Shown: in pieces, positions 1 to 6,701 of the stretch | Layout of the letters: every line of letters starts with the position of its first letter | How positions within the stretch are numbered: position 1 is the first letter of the stretch | DNA from: JOPF136 sp035517515 | GTDB lineage: Bacteria; Acidobacteriota; Terriglobia; Acidiferrales; UBA7541 | Length of the DNA stretch: 7,836 nucleotides | Assembly (NCBI GenBank): GCA_035517515.1 | Contig: DATIYQ010000230.1 | Coordinates: 1 to 7,836 of the forward strand | Direction of reading: 5' to 3' | Made by a program: the position numbers and the translations under genes | Notes under the pieces: model-generated | The model's database searches: none | What the model saw: the letters and a program-made list of their open reading frames with translations, nothing else | What the model was told of the DNA's origin: nothing

Positions 1-3
1 GCG

Positions 4-2292
4 TCATTCCGCTGGCCTCTCGAGCGAGTAAACGGTCCGGCTAGGCTTTTCCCGGCTCACTTTAACAACAATGTCATTCTTCTTTCCGCTTTCGAGCGTT
101 TCAGCGGGCAGCGGCGTGGTCTGCTCCACCGTGAGCACAGCTCCCCTTCCCGCCAGCCGCACCGTGCGCCGCCAGCCTTTGCCGCGGAATTCCAGGGAAC
201 CGTCGGGGGCAATTTGAACTTCAGTCGCCCCGGTTCCCGCCAACCCGCCCGTTTCGCCAAGCACATTCAAGCCGGAATCTTTCCACACAAACTCCAGCCA
301 GCGTCCGCCGTCTTGCGCGGAGAACACCGCGCGCGCCCGCTGATTTTCCAGGACCCATTCCGGCTGGCCGTCGCCATCGAGGTCGGCCGAATAGGCCAGC
401 GTCTCGCCACGCGGAATGACGGCAAAGCGCACGGGAAGGTCAACATCCACGGCGCCCGAAACGTGAACGCGCGCCGGAACGATTCCCCTTTGTCCCTCGG
501 CCGGAAACACGCGCAGAAGCACATCGCGCTCCATGCCTCCCGCCATGGCGATTTCCGTGCGCGCCGGCGAGAATTCCAGCCCCTCGCCTTGGGCCTCGAC
601 GACGAAGTTGCGAATTTCGGCGGCGTTGTTGTGAATCACAAAGCTGATTTCGCGGCCGGCCGGCCCGTCCACGGGCACCAGGGCGGGCTTCACGGGCAAT
701 TCCGCCACGGATCCGTAATGGAGGCTCACGGCTTCGCGCACCCGCGCGGAAGCCGGCCGCAGCAGTTGCAGGCGCGCGCGGCTCATCAGCACCCCGTCGG
801 CCTCGAGTGCCAGCCGTGCCCACTCGCCATGCAAGGCATCGGGCGGGACGTCGATCACGTATTCGATCTCCATGGGCGATTTCACTGTGTTCACGGCATG
901 AAAGTTCTGCGGAACCTTCAGGCGCGAGCGCTGCGCCACCTCTTCGGACGAATAGGTCGTCGCCAGGTGGTTCGGCTGCCCTATCAGCAGCCGCTTCGCA
1001 TCCCCGAAGAATGCCGAGCTATCCGGCGGTTGAATGGCGAGCCCAATCCGCACGCGGTAACCCGGACCGCTGCCGGCCGGCACAGGCAGCCGCGCGCGCA
1101 TGGTATGCGCATCCCAATCGAAACTTACGGGGTGTCCCGCAGCCAGAAAGGGACCGCTCGGCTCCTGCGAAAGTTGCAGCACCACCTCGCCGGCCCTGGG
1201 CGCGGCAAACTCCATGGCCAGGATGCCGTTTTCGTACTCTACCGCGTTGAGTTCCGCCGTGGCGTAGATGATGTGATCTCCGTTCCCGAAGCCCGAGCAG
1301 TCCCGGCAGAACCCCTCCGTTGCCAGCGGTATGTGAAGAGGCAGGCACAAAGCTTCGCCCGGCGCCAGGGAGACAGAGGGCAGCTCCGTGCGCCGTTCCG
1401 TCGCCGGATCGGTCACGCGCAGGGAACCCTGGAATGCCGCGGAACTTTCATTGATCAGGTTCACCGCGGATGCGCCGCGCGACGCAAAAAGCTGGTGGGC
1501 CAGGACTCGAGGCGGCAACTTTCCGGTCACCAGGCGCACGGGCCGCGCCGGCTTCATCATCGGCAGGGCCCCGCCCCAATAGCGCCACAGAAGGGCATCA
1601 CGGCGCAACGGCATCACGCTGATGCGCTCTTCACCCGAGAGAGAAACCGCGCCGGGCCGGATGATTGCGCCACCGGCAGCTTCCCACCCAACGGGAGGCA
1701 GGAAGTCCTCAATGTCCTCCCAAACCAAGGAGCCGTGCCCCGCGGCCAGCAGTTCCCGGCTCTTGACGAGTGCGCGAGGATCTCTTCCCGACAGGCTGGT
1801 AACGGGAGGCGGCGGCTGCGGCGCGGCGAAAACTACGGCTGCGCCTTCCACAAACGCAATCGGGCCGCCGTGCGCTGCCAGAAACGGGTCGAGAGCGGTC
1901 TCGAGATCCCAGAGCCATTTGCGCAGCGCGCGCGGGTCGGATTCTTCGCTTTTGACATAACCGGAATCGATCCAGCCCTTGACCGGAGGCGCGGGCCGGA
2001 TCCACGCGTGCAACCCCGCCCGCCTGACCAGGCGCACGAAGCCGATGAGATCACGCCGCGGACTGGTGCGCCCTACCAGGTCCAGCGTGTCTGCATCCAC
2101 CTGATGCCAGTTCCAGGGGATGGAGAATGCGACCGTGTCGATCCCCAGATTCTTGAGCCACACCAGCTCACGCTCCCAAAGCTGAGGCGGGTACGCGTAA
2201 TAAGGGAATTCGACGGCCTGAACCAGCGGCGCACGCATTTCCTGCGCAGGCGCCACGGCAGCCAGCAGGAGAAGGAGGAAGAGGGGACGCAT
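4..2292 (-). CDS. Secreted GH35-like (beta-galactosidase-like) protein with degenerate catalytic region
   Basis: This is a complete gene of about 762 residues. The first 17 residues form a signal peptide (MRPLF, a run of leucines, then AVAPAQ), so the protein is probably exported. Residues about 24-110 resemble the start of a glycoside hydrolase family 35 barrel: a FPYYAYPPQLWERELVWLK stretch, then LGIDTVAFSIPWNWH (about 49-63), a GFVRLVRRAGLHAWIRPAP strand (about 84-102) and GGPI at 142-145. The family's AEW and ENEYG motifs are absent, and the barrel seems to end near residue 185, about half the usual size. The rest looks like beta-sandwich domains, with a calcium-loop-like DLDGDGQPE at 637-645. 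The ATG at 2292 touches the upstream stop (TGATG); a GTG one codon earlier (2295) would give a four-base GTGA overlap. Both suggest translational coupling to the ATPase gene. No clear Shine-Dalgarno site is visible. It could bind glycans rather than cleave them; enzymatic activity is doubtful. Confidence 0.75.
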   Translation of the reverse strand: MRPLFLLLLLAAVAPAQEMRAPLVQAVEFPYYAYPPQLWERELVWLKNLGIDTVAFSIPWNWHQVDADTLDLVGRTSPRRDLIGFVRLVRRAGLHAWIRPAPPVKGWIDSGYVKSEESDPRALRKWLWDLETALDPFLAAHGGPIAFVEGAAVVFAAPQPPPPVTSLSGRDPRALVKSRELLAAGHGSLVWEDIEDFLPPVGWEAAGGAIIRPGAVSLSGEERISVMPLRRDALLWRYWGGALPMMKPARPVRLVTGKLPPRVLAHQLFASRGASAVNLINESSAAFQGSLRVTDPATERRTELPSVSLAPGEALCLPLHIPLATEGFCRDCSGFGNGDHIIYATAELNAVEYENGILAMEFAAPRAGEVVLQLSQEPSGPFLAAGHPVSFDWDAHTMRARLPVPAGSGPGYRVRIGLAIQPPDSSAFFGDAKRLLIGQPNHLATTYSSEEVAQRSRLKVPQNFHAVNTVKSPMEIEYVIDVPPDALHGEWARLALEADGVLMSRARLQLLRPASARVREAVSLHYGSVAELPVKPALVPVDGPAGREISFVIHNNAAEIRNFVVEAQGEGLEFSPARTEIAMAGGMERDVLLRVFPAEGQRGIVPARVHVSGAVDVDLPVRFAVIPRGETLAYSADLDGDGQPEWVLENQRARAVFSAQDGGRWLEFVWKDSGLNVLGETGGLAGTGATEVQIAPDGSLEFRGKGWRRTVRLAGRGAVLTVEQTTPLPAETLESGKKNDIVVKVSREKPSRTVYSLERPAE

Positions 2293-3056
2293 CACCAGGC
2301 GGCCGTCTTACGCAGCCGGTAATCCCGGACCAGCGGCATGCGCACCACTTTGCACATCTCAAACAGACGTGAGCGGGCGCGCTCACCGATTTGCTCCACC
2401 AGCTTCCGGCGAATGTCGGTGGTGCCGTCCGGCAGTTTACCGCTGAACCGGTCGCCGGCGTCCGGATCCGGCAAATTGGTGGTCGCGATCAGTGCCAGCC
2501 GATTGTTGCAACGCTGCGTGATGATCGAGGTCACCACATCTTCGATCCAGGGCAAAACCCGGTGGGCGCCCAGATCGTCGAGCAGCAGAACTTCAGCCTC
2601 CAGCGCGTCGCGATAGGCTTCGCGATCGCTCGAACCCGAGTTGGCGTCGAAGCCCGAACGAATGCGGTCCAGAAGATTCTGGTAGTCGAAAAAGACTCCC
2701 TGAAACCCTTTGGCGATGATCCGGCGCAGCGCGGCCACAGCCAGGTGCGTCTTTCCAGTGCCTGGATCGCCGATCAACAACAACCCCGGCTTCTGGCCCG
2801 TAGGAAATTCGTGCGCATAATTCAGAACCGTTTGCCGGATGGCGCTCAGATCCCGGGCGGCGAGGTCATTGTCTTTAGGGATCTGAAAACTGTCGAACGA
2901 TGCGTTTCGATAGAGCGGCGGGATGCCGGCAGCGTCCTCCAGCCGTCCGGAGCGCTCTTCTTTGGCGCATTCACACCGTTCAGCGCCGGAGATGCCGTCG
3001 CGCTCCACGATCTTCCAGCCGGAACCGCCACACTGGGGACAGACTTCTTCCGCCAT
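2292..3056 (-). CDS. DnaC/IstB-like AAA+ ATPase with N-terminal zinc finger (putative helicase loader)
   Basis: The 254-residue protein starts with a likely zinc-binding module, CPQC at residues 6-9 and CEC at 28-30. A P-loop ATPase follows: Walker A GDPGTGKT at 96-103, Walker B LLLDD at 157-161, a sensor-1-like ATTN ending at N194, and a GERARSRLFEM box at 224-234 that holds the arginine-finger region of DnaC/DnaI proteins. Members of this family load the replicative helicase onto DNA or act as the ATPase partner of IS21 transposases. No transposase gene or insertion-sequence end is seen nearby, so a chromosomal DnaC/DnaI-like role is more likely than IstB. The stretch between sensor 1 and the GER box (about 196-223) is long for the family. 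The gene starts 14 bases after the biotin-carrier gene and overlaps the following secreted-protein gene, so it probably shares their transcript. An AAGG lies only a few bases before the ATG, a poor ribosome site. Family assignment is firm; the cellular role is inferred. Confidence 0.88.
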   Translation of the reverse strand: MAEEVCPQCGGSGWKIVERDGISGAERCECAKEERSGRLEDAAGIPPLYRNASFDSFQIPKDNDLAARDLSAIRQTVLNYAHEFPTGQKPGLLLIGDPGTGKTHLAVAALRRIIAKGFQGVFFDYQNLLDRIRSGFDANSGSSDREAYRDALEAEVLLLDDLGAHRVLPWIEDVVTSIITQRCNNRLALIATTNLPDPDAGDRFSGKLPDGTTDIRRKLVEQIGERARSRLFEMCKVVRMPLVRDYRLRKTAAW

Positions 3057-3070
3057 GAACCTTTATTATC

Positions 3071-3568
3071 CTACTCGATGGTGGCCAGAACCGCGCCCGC
3101 CGCCACCGTTTCGCCTTCGCGGACCGCGACCGCGACCACGTGCCCGCCGCGCCGCGTTTTCATTTCGTTCTGCATCTTCATCGCTTCTACCACCAGAATG
3201 CCCTGCCCGGCTGCGACGCTGTCGCCTGGCTTCACCAGCACGCGGACGATCTTGCCGGGCATGGCGGCGACCACGTTCTCCCGCTCGGCGCCGTGTCCAC
3301 CGCCGCCCTTTGGCAACCAGCGGCGCGGATCGGTGATGGCCACGCGAAAACGGTGTCCCCGAATGGTGATCCAGGCGCAATCCTCGCCGGGCTCGGCGCG
3401 CGCTTCATAGCTGCGGCCATCGAGCAGCACCGAGTAAACGCCGGGCTCCACTTCGGTGAGCTGCGCGCGGCGTTCCGGCTGAGGGCCGAAGCGAAACCGG
3501 CACTGTTCCCCGTCGCGGTCGACTTCCAGGCGCGTGGCTGCGCCGTCGATCTCCACGTCGAAGGTCAT
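3071..3568 (-). CDS. Biotin carboxyl carrier protein (biotin/lipoyl attachment domain)
   Basis: The 165-residue protein ends in a biotinyl domain (about 97-165) with AAMPGKIVRVLVKPGD at 101-116 and the biotinylation motif EAMKM; K131 is the expected biotinylated lysine. The preceding part (about 40-85), with GRSYEARAEP and a DPRRW motif, looks like the region that precedes the biotinyl domain in the alpha subunits of propionyl-, methylcrotonyl- and related acyl-CoA carboxylases, more than the AccB linker of acetyl-CoA carboxylase. The biotin arm would shuttle carboxyl groups from the upstream biotin carboxylase to a carboxyltransferase encoded elsewhere. I chose the ATG at 3568 because it forms an ATGA overlap with the accC stop. 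A purine-rich GGAGGGAG stretch lies about 11-14 bases upstream, rather far. A reading-frame extension to 3601 would add 11 low-complexity residues inside accC and is less likely. Confidence 0.9.
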   Translation of the reverse strand: MTFDVEIDGAATRLEVDRDGEQCRFRFGPQPERRAQLTEVEPGVYSVLLDGRSYEARAEPGEDCAWITIRGHRFRVAITDPRRWLPKGGGGHGAERENVVAAMPGKIVRVLVKPGDSVAAGQGILVVEAMKMQNEMKTRRGGHVVAVAVREGETVAAGAVLATIE

Positions 3569-5067
3569 TGCAGAAGCTGCTCCCTCCCCTCCGTTCGCCA
3601 CGCGGAAGCGGCATGCCTGCCTCTGCCGTTGTCTTTAAGCGCCGAACGCGCCGGCAGAAAGGCCTGGCCCACTAACGCCGCCACGGCTTGCAGTTCCGGG
3701 TCCTTCTCCGGCGCCGGGCGGCGCGCAAGGAACTCATCCACCAGGCCGGTGTGCAGTTCCCCCCGCCGGTACTGATCGTCTTCCATCAATTGCCGGAAGA
3801 AACCGATATTGGTCTTGATCCCCACGATGTGACACTCGTCGAGCGCGCGGATCATCCGCGCCACCGCCTGTTCGCGCGAGCCCGCCCAAACCGCCAGTTT
3901 GGCGAGCAACGGATCGTAATCCAGTGGCACGGTCCAGCCGGGGTACACGCCCGAATCAATGCGAATGCCCGGTCCGAGCGGCCGGTCGAGGTGCTGGATG
4001 CGCCCCGGAGACGGAAAAAAGTGATTGTCGGGATCTTCGGCATAAATCCGGCACTCGATGGCCGCGCCGCGCCAGCCGATCTCTTCCTGCCGCAGCCGCA
4101 GCGGTTCGCCGGCGGCGATCTCCAGTTGCAGGCGCACCAGGTCGAGACCGGTTACCAGTTCGGTGACCGGGTGCTCCACCTGCAAACGCGTATTCATCTC
4201 CAGAAAGTAGAAATTGCGCGCGGCGTCCACTAAAAATTCGGCTGTGCCGGCGCTGTGATAGCCGGCCGCGCGCGCAATGCGCACGGCGGCTTCGCCCATG
4301 TCGTGCCGCATCTCCGGATGTTCGCTCACCAGCGGCGACGGGCACTCCTCCATGATCTTCTGGTGCCGCCGTTGCAGCGAGCACTCGCGCTCTCCGAGGT
4401 AGATTATGTGGCCCTGGCGGTCCCCCATCAACTGCACCTCGATGTGGCGCGGCCGCTCAATCAGCTTCTCCACGTAGATCGCGGCATTGCCGAAGGCCCG
4501 TTCGGCTTCACTCGCGGCGTCGCGAAACGCAGAGCCGAGGTCCTCGTCCCCATCCACGCGCCGCATGCCTTTTCCACCGCCGCCGGCGACCGCTTTCAGC
4601 AACACGGGGTATCCGCAATCTCGCGCGAACATGCGCGCCTCTTCGGCGTCCCGCGCGGCATGCTGCATCCCCGGCACCACCGGAACGCCGGCCGCGATGG
4701 CCAGTTCCCGTGCCGGGGTCTTCAAACCCATCTTGCGAATCGACTCCGCGGACGGCCCGATGAACACCAGGCCCGCCGCGTCGCACGCCGCCGCGAATTC
4801 CGCGTTCTCGCTCAGAAATCCGTAGCCGGGATGAATGGCTTCGGCCCCATGGGTGCGCGCCGCATCAATCAGGCGGTCGATGCACAGGTAACTCTCCGCG
4901 GACGGTGATGGGCCTACATGCGCCGCCTCATCCGCCATGCGCACGTGCAGCGAGGTGCGGTCGGCATCCGAGTACACCGCCACCGCGCCAATGCCCATCT
5001 CACGCAGCGTGCGGATAATGCGCACGGCAATTTCACCGCGATTGGCAATGAGAACCTTGCGAAACAT
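3565..5067 (-). CDS. accC: Biotin carboxylase (acyl-CoA/acetyl-CoA carboxylase subunit)
   Basis: The 500-residue enzyme carries out ATP-dependent carboxylation of carrier-bound biotin with bicarbonate. All three parts of the family are present: the N-terminal fold (KVLIANRGEIAVRIIR, 4-19; HPGYGFLSENAEFA, 79-92), the ATP-grasp domain with glycine-rich loop KAVAGGGGKGMR at 158-169, RRHQK at 233-237 (K237), and the catalytic segment EMNTRLQVEHPVTE at 290-303, in which R294 matches the active-site arginine. The C-terminal domain follows, with DYDPLLAKL. AccC proteins usually end near residue 450; here about 35 extra residues (466-500) are encoded by a palindromic repeat and the sequence after it, so they are probably not functional. 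The gene overlaps the carrier gene by four bases (ATGA). No Shine-Dalgarno site precedes the ATG: the leader is the heptamer inverted array. Which acyl-CoA is the final substrate cannot be told from this subunit. Confidence 0.95.
   Translation of the reverse strand: MFRKVLIANRGEIAVRIIRTLREMGIGAVAVYSDADRTSLHVRMADEAAHVGPSPSAESYLCIDRLIDAARTHGAEAIHPGYGFLSENAEFAAACDAAGLVFIGPSAESIRKMGLKTPARELAIAAGVPVVPGMQHAARDAEEARMFARDCGYPVLLKAVAGGGGKGMRRVDGDEDLGSAFRDAASEAERAFGNAAIYVEKLIERPRHIEVQLMGDRQGHIIYLGERECSLQRRHQKIMEECPSPLVSEHPEMRHDMGEAAVRIARAAGYHSAGTAEFLVDAARNFYFLEMNTRLQVEHPVTELVTGLDLVRLQLEIAAGEPLRLRQEEIGWRGAAIECRIYAEDPDNHFFPSPGRIQHLDRPLGPGIRIDSGVYPGWTVPLDYDPLLAKLAVWAGSREQAVARMIRALDECHIVGIKTNIGFFRQLMEDDQYRRGELHTGLVDEFLARRPAPEKDPELQAVAALVGQAFLPARSALKDNGRGRHAASAWRTEGREQLLQ
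3610..3669. repeat. Imperfect palindromic repeat inside the 3' end of accC
   Basis: Two arms face each other: GGCATGCCTGCCTCTGCC at 3610-3627 and GGCAGAAAGGCCTGGCC at 3653-3669, which pair imperfectly around a 25-base centre. In the accC frame it encodes GQAFLPA followed by NGRGRHA. As I recall, similar GQAFLPA-type tails recur at the ends of unrelated proteins in Acidobacteria and some other phyla, which suggests a dispersed REP-like element. Only one copy is in this window, so its repetitive nature is inferred rather than seen. Confidence 0.5.
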
Positions 5068-5201
5068 GGAAAGCCGGGATTTGGGATTTAGGATTTAGGA
5101 TTTAGGATTTTCGAAAGGGCGGGACACCACTAGCCTTTGCCAAATCCCAAATCCCAATTCCCAAATCCGTAGGCCGAACGTTCCGGCTGCAGCAGAGGCC
5201 C
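5068..5201 (-). other. Intergenic region between guaB and accC
   Basis: This 134-base stretch is the longest non-coding gap in the window. It is mostly the heptamer inverted array. The remaining 32 bases next to the guaB stop hold only a weak four-base stem (GCCG/CGGC around a seven-base loop near 5173-5187). I see no sigma-70-type promoter with both boxes, no hairpin followed by a U-run, and no ribosome-binding site for accC. If accC has its own promoter, it must lie inside or beside the array, or within the end of guaB. Confidence 0.6.
5076..5169. repeat. Inverted array of a heptamer (RGGATTT) between guaB and accC
   Basis: Five tandem units occupy 5076-5110 (GGGATTT twice, then AGGATTT three times). 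Four units in the opposite orientation occupy 5142-5169 (AAATCCC twice, AATTCCC, AAATCCG). The 31 bases between contain AAAGG at 5114-5118 and CCTTT at 5134-5138, which can extend the pairing inward. A transcript coming from guaB, or leading into accC, could fold into a long imperfect hairpin, and the seven-base period allows several pairing registers. The strand with GGATTTGGGAATTGGG also has several G-tracts with four-base spacers. The left arm ends eight bases before the accC start codon. There is no U-tract, so this is not a standard terminator. Confidence 0.85.
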
Positions 5202-6656
5202 TCATTCCAGTCGGTAGTTCGGCGCTTCCTTGGTGATGATGACGTCGTGCACGTGGCTCTCGCGCAAGCCCGCCGGTGAGATGCGCAGGAATCGTGCCTT
5301 TTCCTGAAGCTCGGAAATGTCGTGGCAGCCGCAATAACCCATGCCCGCCTTGAGCCCGCCCACAAGCTGGAAAACCAGCTCCCCCAGCGGACCTTTCGAG
5401 GCCACGCGGCCTTCGATGCCTTCGGGAACCAGCTTGGCGTTGGGGTCCTGCGAGTATCGGTCGGTCGAGCCCTGCGACATTGCGCCCAACGAACCCATGC
5501 CGCGGTAGGTCTTGAACGTGCGGCCTTGATACAGAATCACCTCGCCCGGGCTTTCGTCCGTGCCGGCAAATAAGCCGCCGATCATCACGCAATCGGCGCC
5601 CGCCGCAATGGCCTTGGTGATGTCGCCCGAATATTTGATGCCGCCGTCGGCGATCAGCGGAACACCAGCGCCGCGCGTGGCTTTGGCGCACTCGGAGATC
5701 GCCGTGATCTGCGGAACACCTGCGCCGCTCACCACCCGCGTAGTGCAGATCGAGCCCGGTCCGATGCCCACCTTGATGCCGTCGACGCCCAGCGAAATCA
5801 ACTCGCACGCCGCTTCGTGCGTGGCCACGTTCCCGGTGATGAGCTGCACATTGGGCAGGTTCTTTTTCACCGTGCGCACCGCCTGCATCACGCGCGCGGT
5901 ATGCCCGTGCGCGGTGTCGATGACCAGCACATCCACCTTTTTCGCCACCAGTTCCTGGGCGCGTTCCAGGTAATCGTTGGTCGCACCGATCGCCGCGCCC
6001 ACCCGCAGGCGGCCCTGCGAATCCTTCGCCGCCAGAGGATACTTCAGCTTTTTCTGAATGTCTTTGACGGTGATGAGGCCCTTCAGCACAAAGTTTTCAT
6101 CCACCACCAGCAGCTTCTCCACGCGGTGGCGATGCAGGATGCGTTCCGCCTCGTCGAGCGTGGTGCCCACCGGAACGGTGATCAGGTTGTCCTTGGTCAT
6201 CACCTCGGAAATCGGCAGGTCGCTCCGCGATTCGAAGCGCAAGTCGCGGTTGGTGAGGATTCCCACAAGCCGCCCGCCCTGCGTCACCGGAATTCCAGAA
6301 ATGCGGTAGCGCTTCATCATCTCCAGCGCATCGGAAATCTTCTTCTCCGGCGAGATGGTGATCGGATCCACAATCATGCCGCTCTCACTGCGCTTGACGC
6401 GGTCCACCTCTTCCGCCTGCCGCTCGATGGTCATGTTGCGGTGCATGATACCGATCCCGCCCTGCTGCGCCAGCGCAATGGCCAGGTGCGACTCGGTCAC
6501 CGTATCCATTGCGGAGCTGACGATGGGAATGTTCAGCCCGATGGCGCGCGTCAGTTGCGTCCGGGTGTCCACTTCGGCGGGAAGCACCTCGCTGCGCGCT
6601 GGTTCAAGCAGAACGTCGTCGAAAGTAAGGCCTTCGCGAATGCTGCCGTCAATCAT
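5202..6656 (-). CDS. guaB: Inosine-5'-monophosphate dehydrogenase
   Basis: The 484-residue cytosolic enzyme oxidises IMP to XMP with NAD+, the committed step of guanine nucleotide synthesis. Its length is normal for bacterial GuaB. The N-terminal LTFDDVLLEPARSEVLP (10-26) and SSAMDTVTE (47-55) are family hallmarks. Two CBS domains are inserted at about 92-205 (GIPVTQGGRLVGILTNRD at 121-138; KLLVVDENFVLKGLITVKD at 181-199); in this family they bind purine nucleotides and modulate activity. The catalytic loop is GPGSICTTR at 299-307 with the nucleophile C304. ADGGIKYSGD (336-345) binds the phosphate side, and the mobile flap carries R400-Y401 and KLVPEGIEG (408-416). All key residues are present. 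The ATG at 6656 fits the conserved N-terminus. No Shine-Dalgarno site is seen upstream, and a possible weak promoter lies very close to the start. Confidence 0.98.
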   Translation of the reverse strand: MIDGSIREGLTFDDVLLEPARSEVLPAEVDTRTQLTRAIGLNIPIVSSAMDTVTESHLAIALAQQGGIGIMHRNMTIERQAEEVDRVKRSESGMIVDPITISPEKKISDALEMMKRYRISGIPVTQGGRLVGILTNRDLRFESRSDLPISEVMTKDNLITVPVGTTLDEAERILHRHRVEKLLVVDENFVLKGLITVKDIQKKLKYPLAAKDSQGRLRVGAAIGATNDYLERAQELVAKKVDVLVIDTAHGHTARVMQAVRTVKKNLPNVQLITGNVATHEAACELISLGVDGIKVGIGPGSICTTRVVSGAGVPQITAISECAKATRGAGVPLIADGGIKYSGDITKAIAAGADCVMIGGLFAGTDESPGEVILYQGRTFKTYRGMGSLGAMSQGSTDRYSQDPNAKLVPEGIEGRVASKGPLGELVFQLVGGLKAGMGYCGCHDISELQEKARFLRISPAGLRESHVHDVIITKEAPNYRLE

Positions 6657-6664
6657 AGGGTGAT

Positions 6665-6699
6665 TTTTCTATGATAGCAGCGCCAGTGCGGACTTCCAC
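6665..6699 (-). promoter_or_regulatory. Candidate weak promoter for guaB
   Basis: On the minus strand a TATCAT box (6671-6676) resembles a sigma-70 -10 element. Seventeen bases further upstream, GTGGAA matches the -35 consensus at only three of six positions. A transcript from here would have a leader of under ten bases, which would fit the lack of a Shine-Dalgarno site before guaB. The match is weak, and guaB could simply be read through from the upstream genes. Confidence 0.25.
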
Positions 6700-6701
6700 G
6701 A

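Noticed and set aside
214..2322. A 702-residue open frame on the plus strand, opposite the secreted GH35-like gene
   Set aside because: It mirrors a gene with a signal peptide and recognisable domains; GC-rich codon use removes stops on the other strand. Its translation is rich in Arg, His and Gln with no domain pattern.
2292..3056. Remnant of an IS21-type insertion sequence (istB)
   Set aside because: There is no istA, terminal inverted repeat or target duplication, and the zinc finger plus GER box fit a DnaC/DnaI-like chromosomal gene better.
2391..3410. A 339-residue plus-strand open frame across the ATPase and biotin-carrier genes
   Set aside because: It crosses two well-supported genes on the other strand, including the motif regions, and shows no protein motif of its own.
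5076..5169. CRISPR array or rho-independent terminator
   Set aside because: Units are seven bases with no spacers, arms are inverted rather than direct, no cas genes are present, and there is no U-tract after the stem.
5095..5808. A 237-residue minus-strand open frame overlapping the end of guaB
   Set aside because: It is an alternative frame of guaB; its C-terminal part is translated from the heptamer repeat, which explains the Trp/Gly/Leu pattern there.
5817..6674. A 285-residue plus-strand open frame opposite guaB
   Set aside because: It is the reverse shadow of a strongly conserved IMP dehydrogenase and is dominated by Arg, His and Gln.
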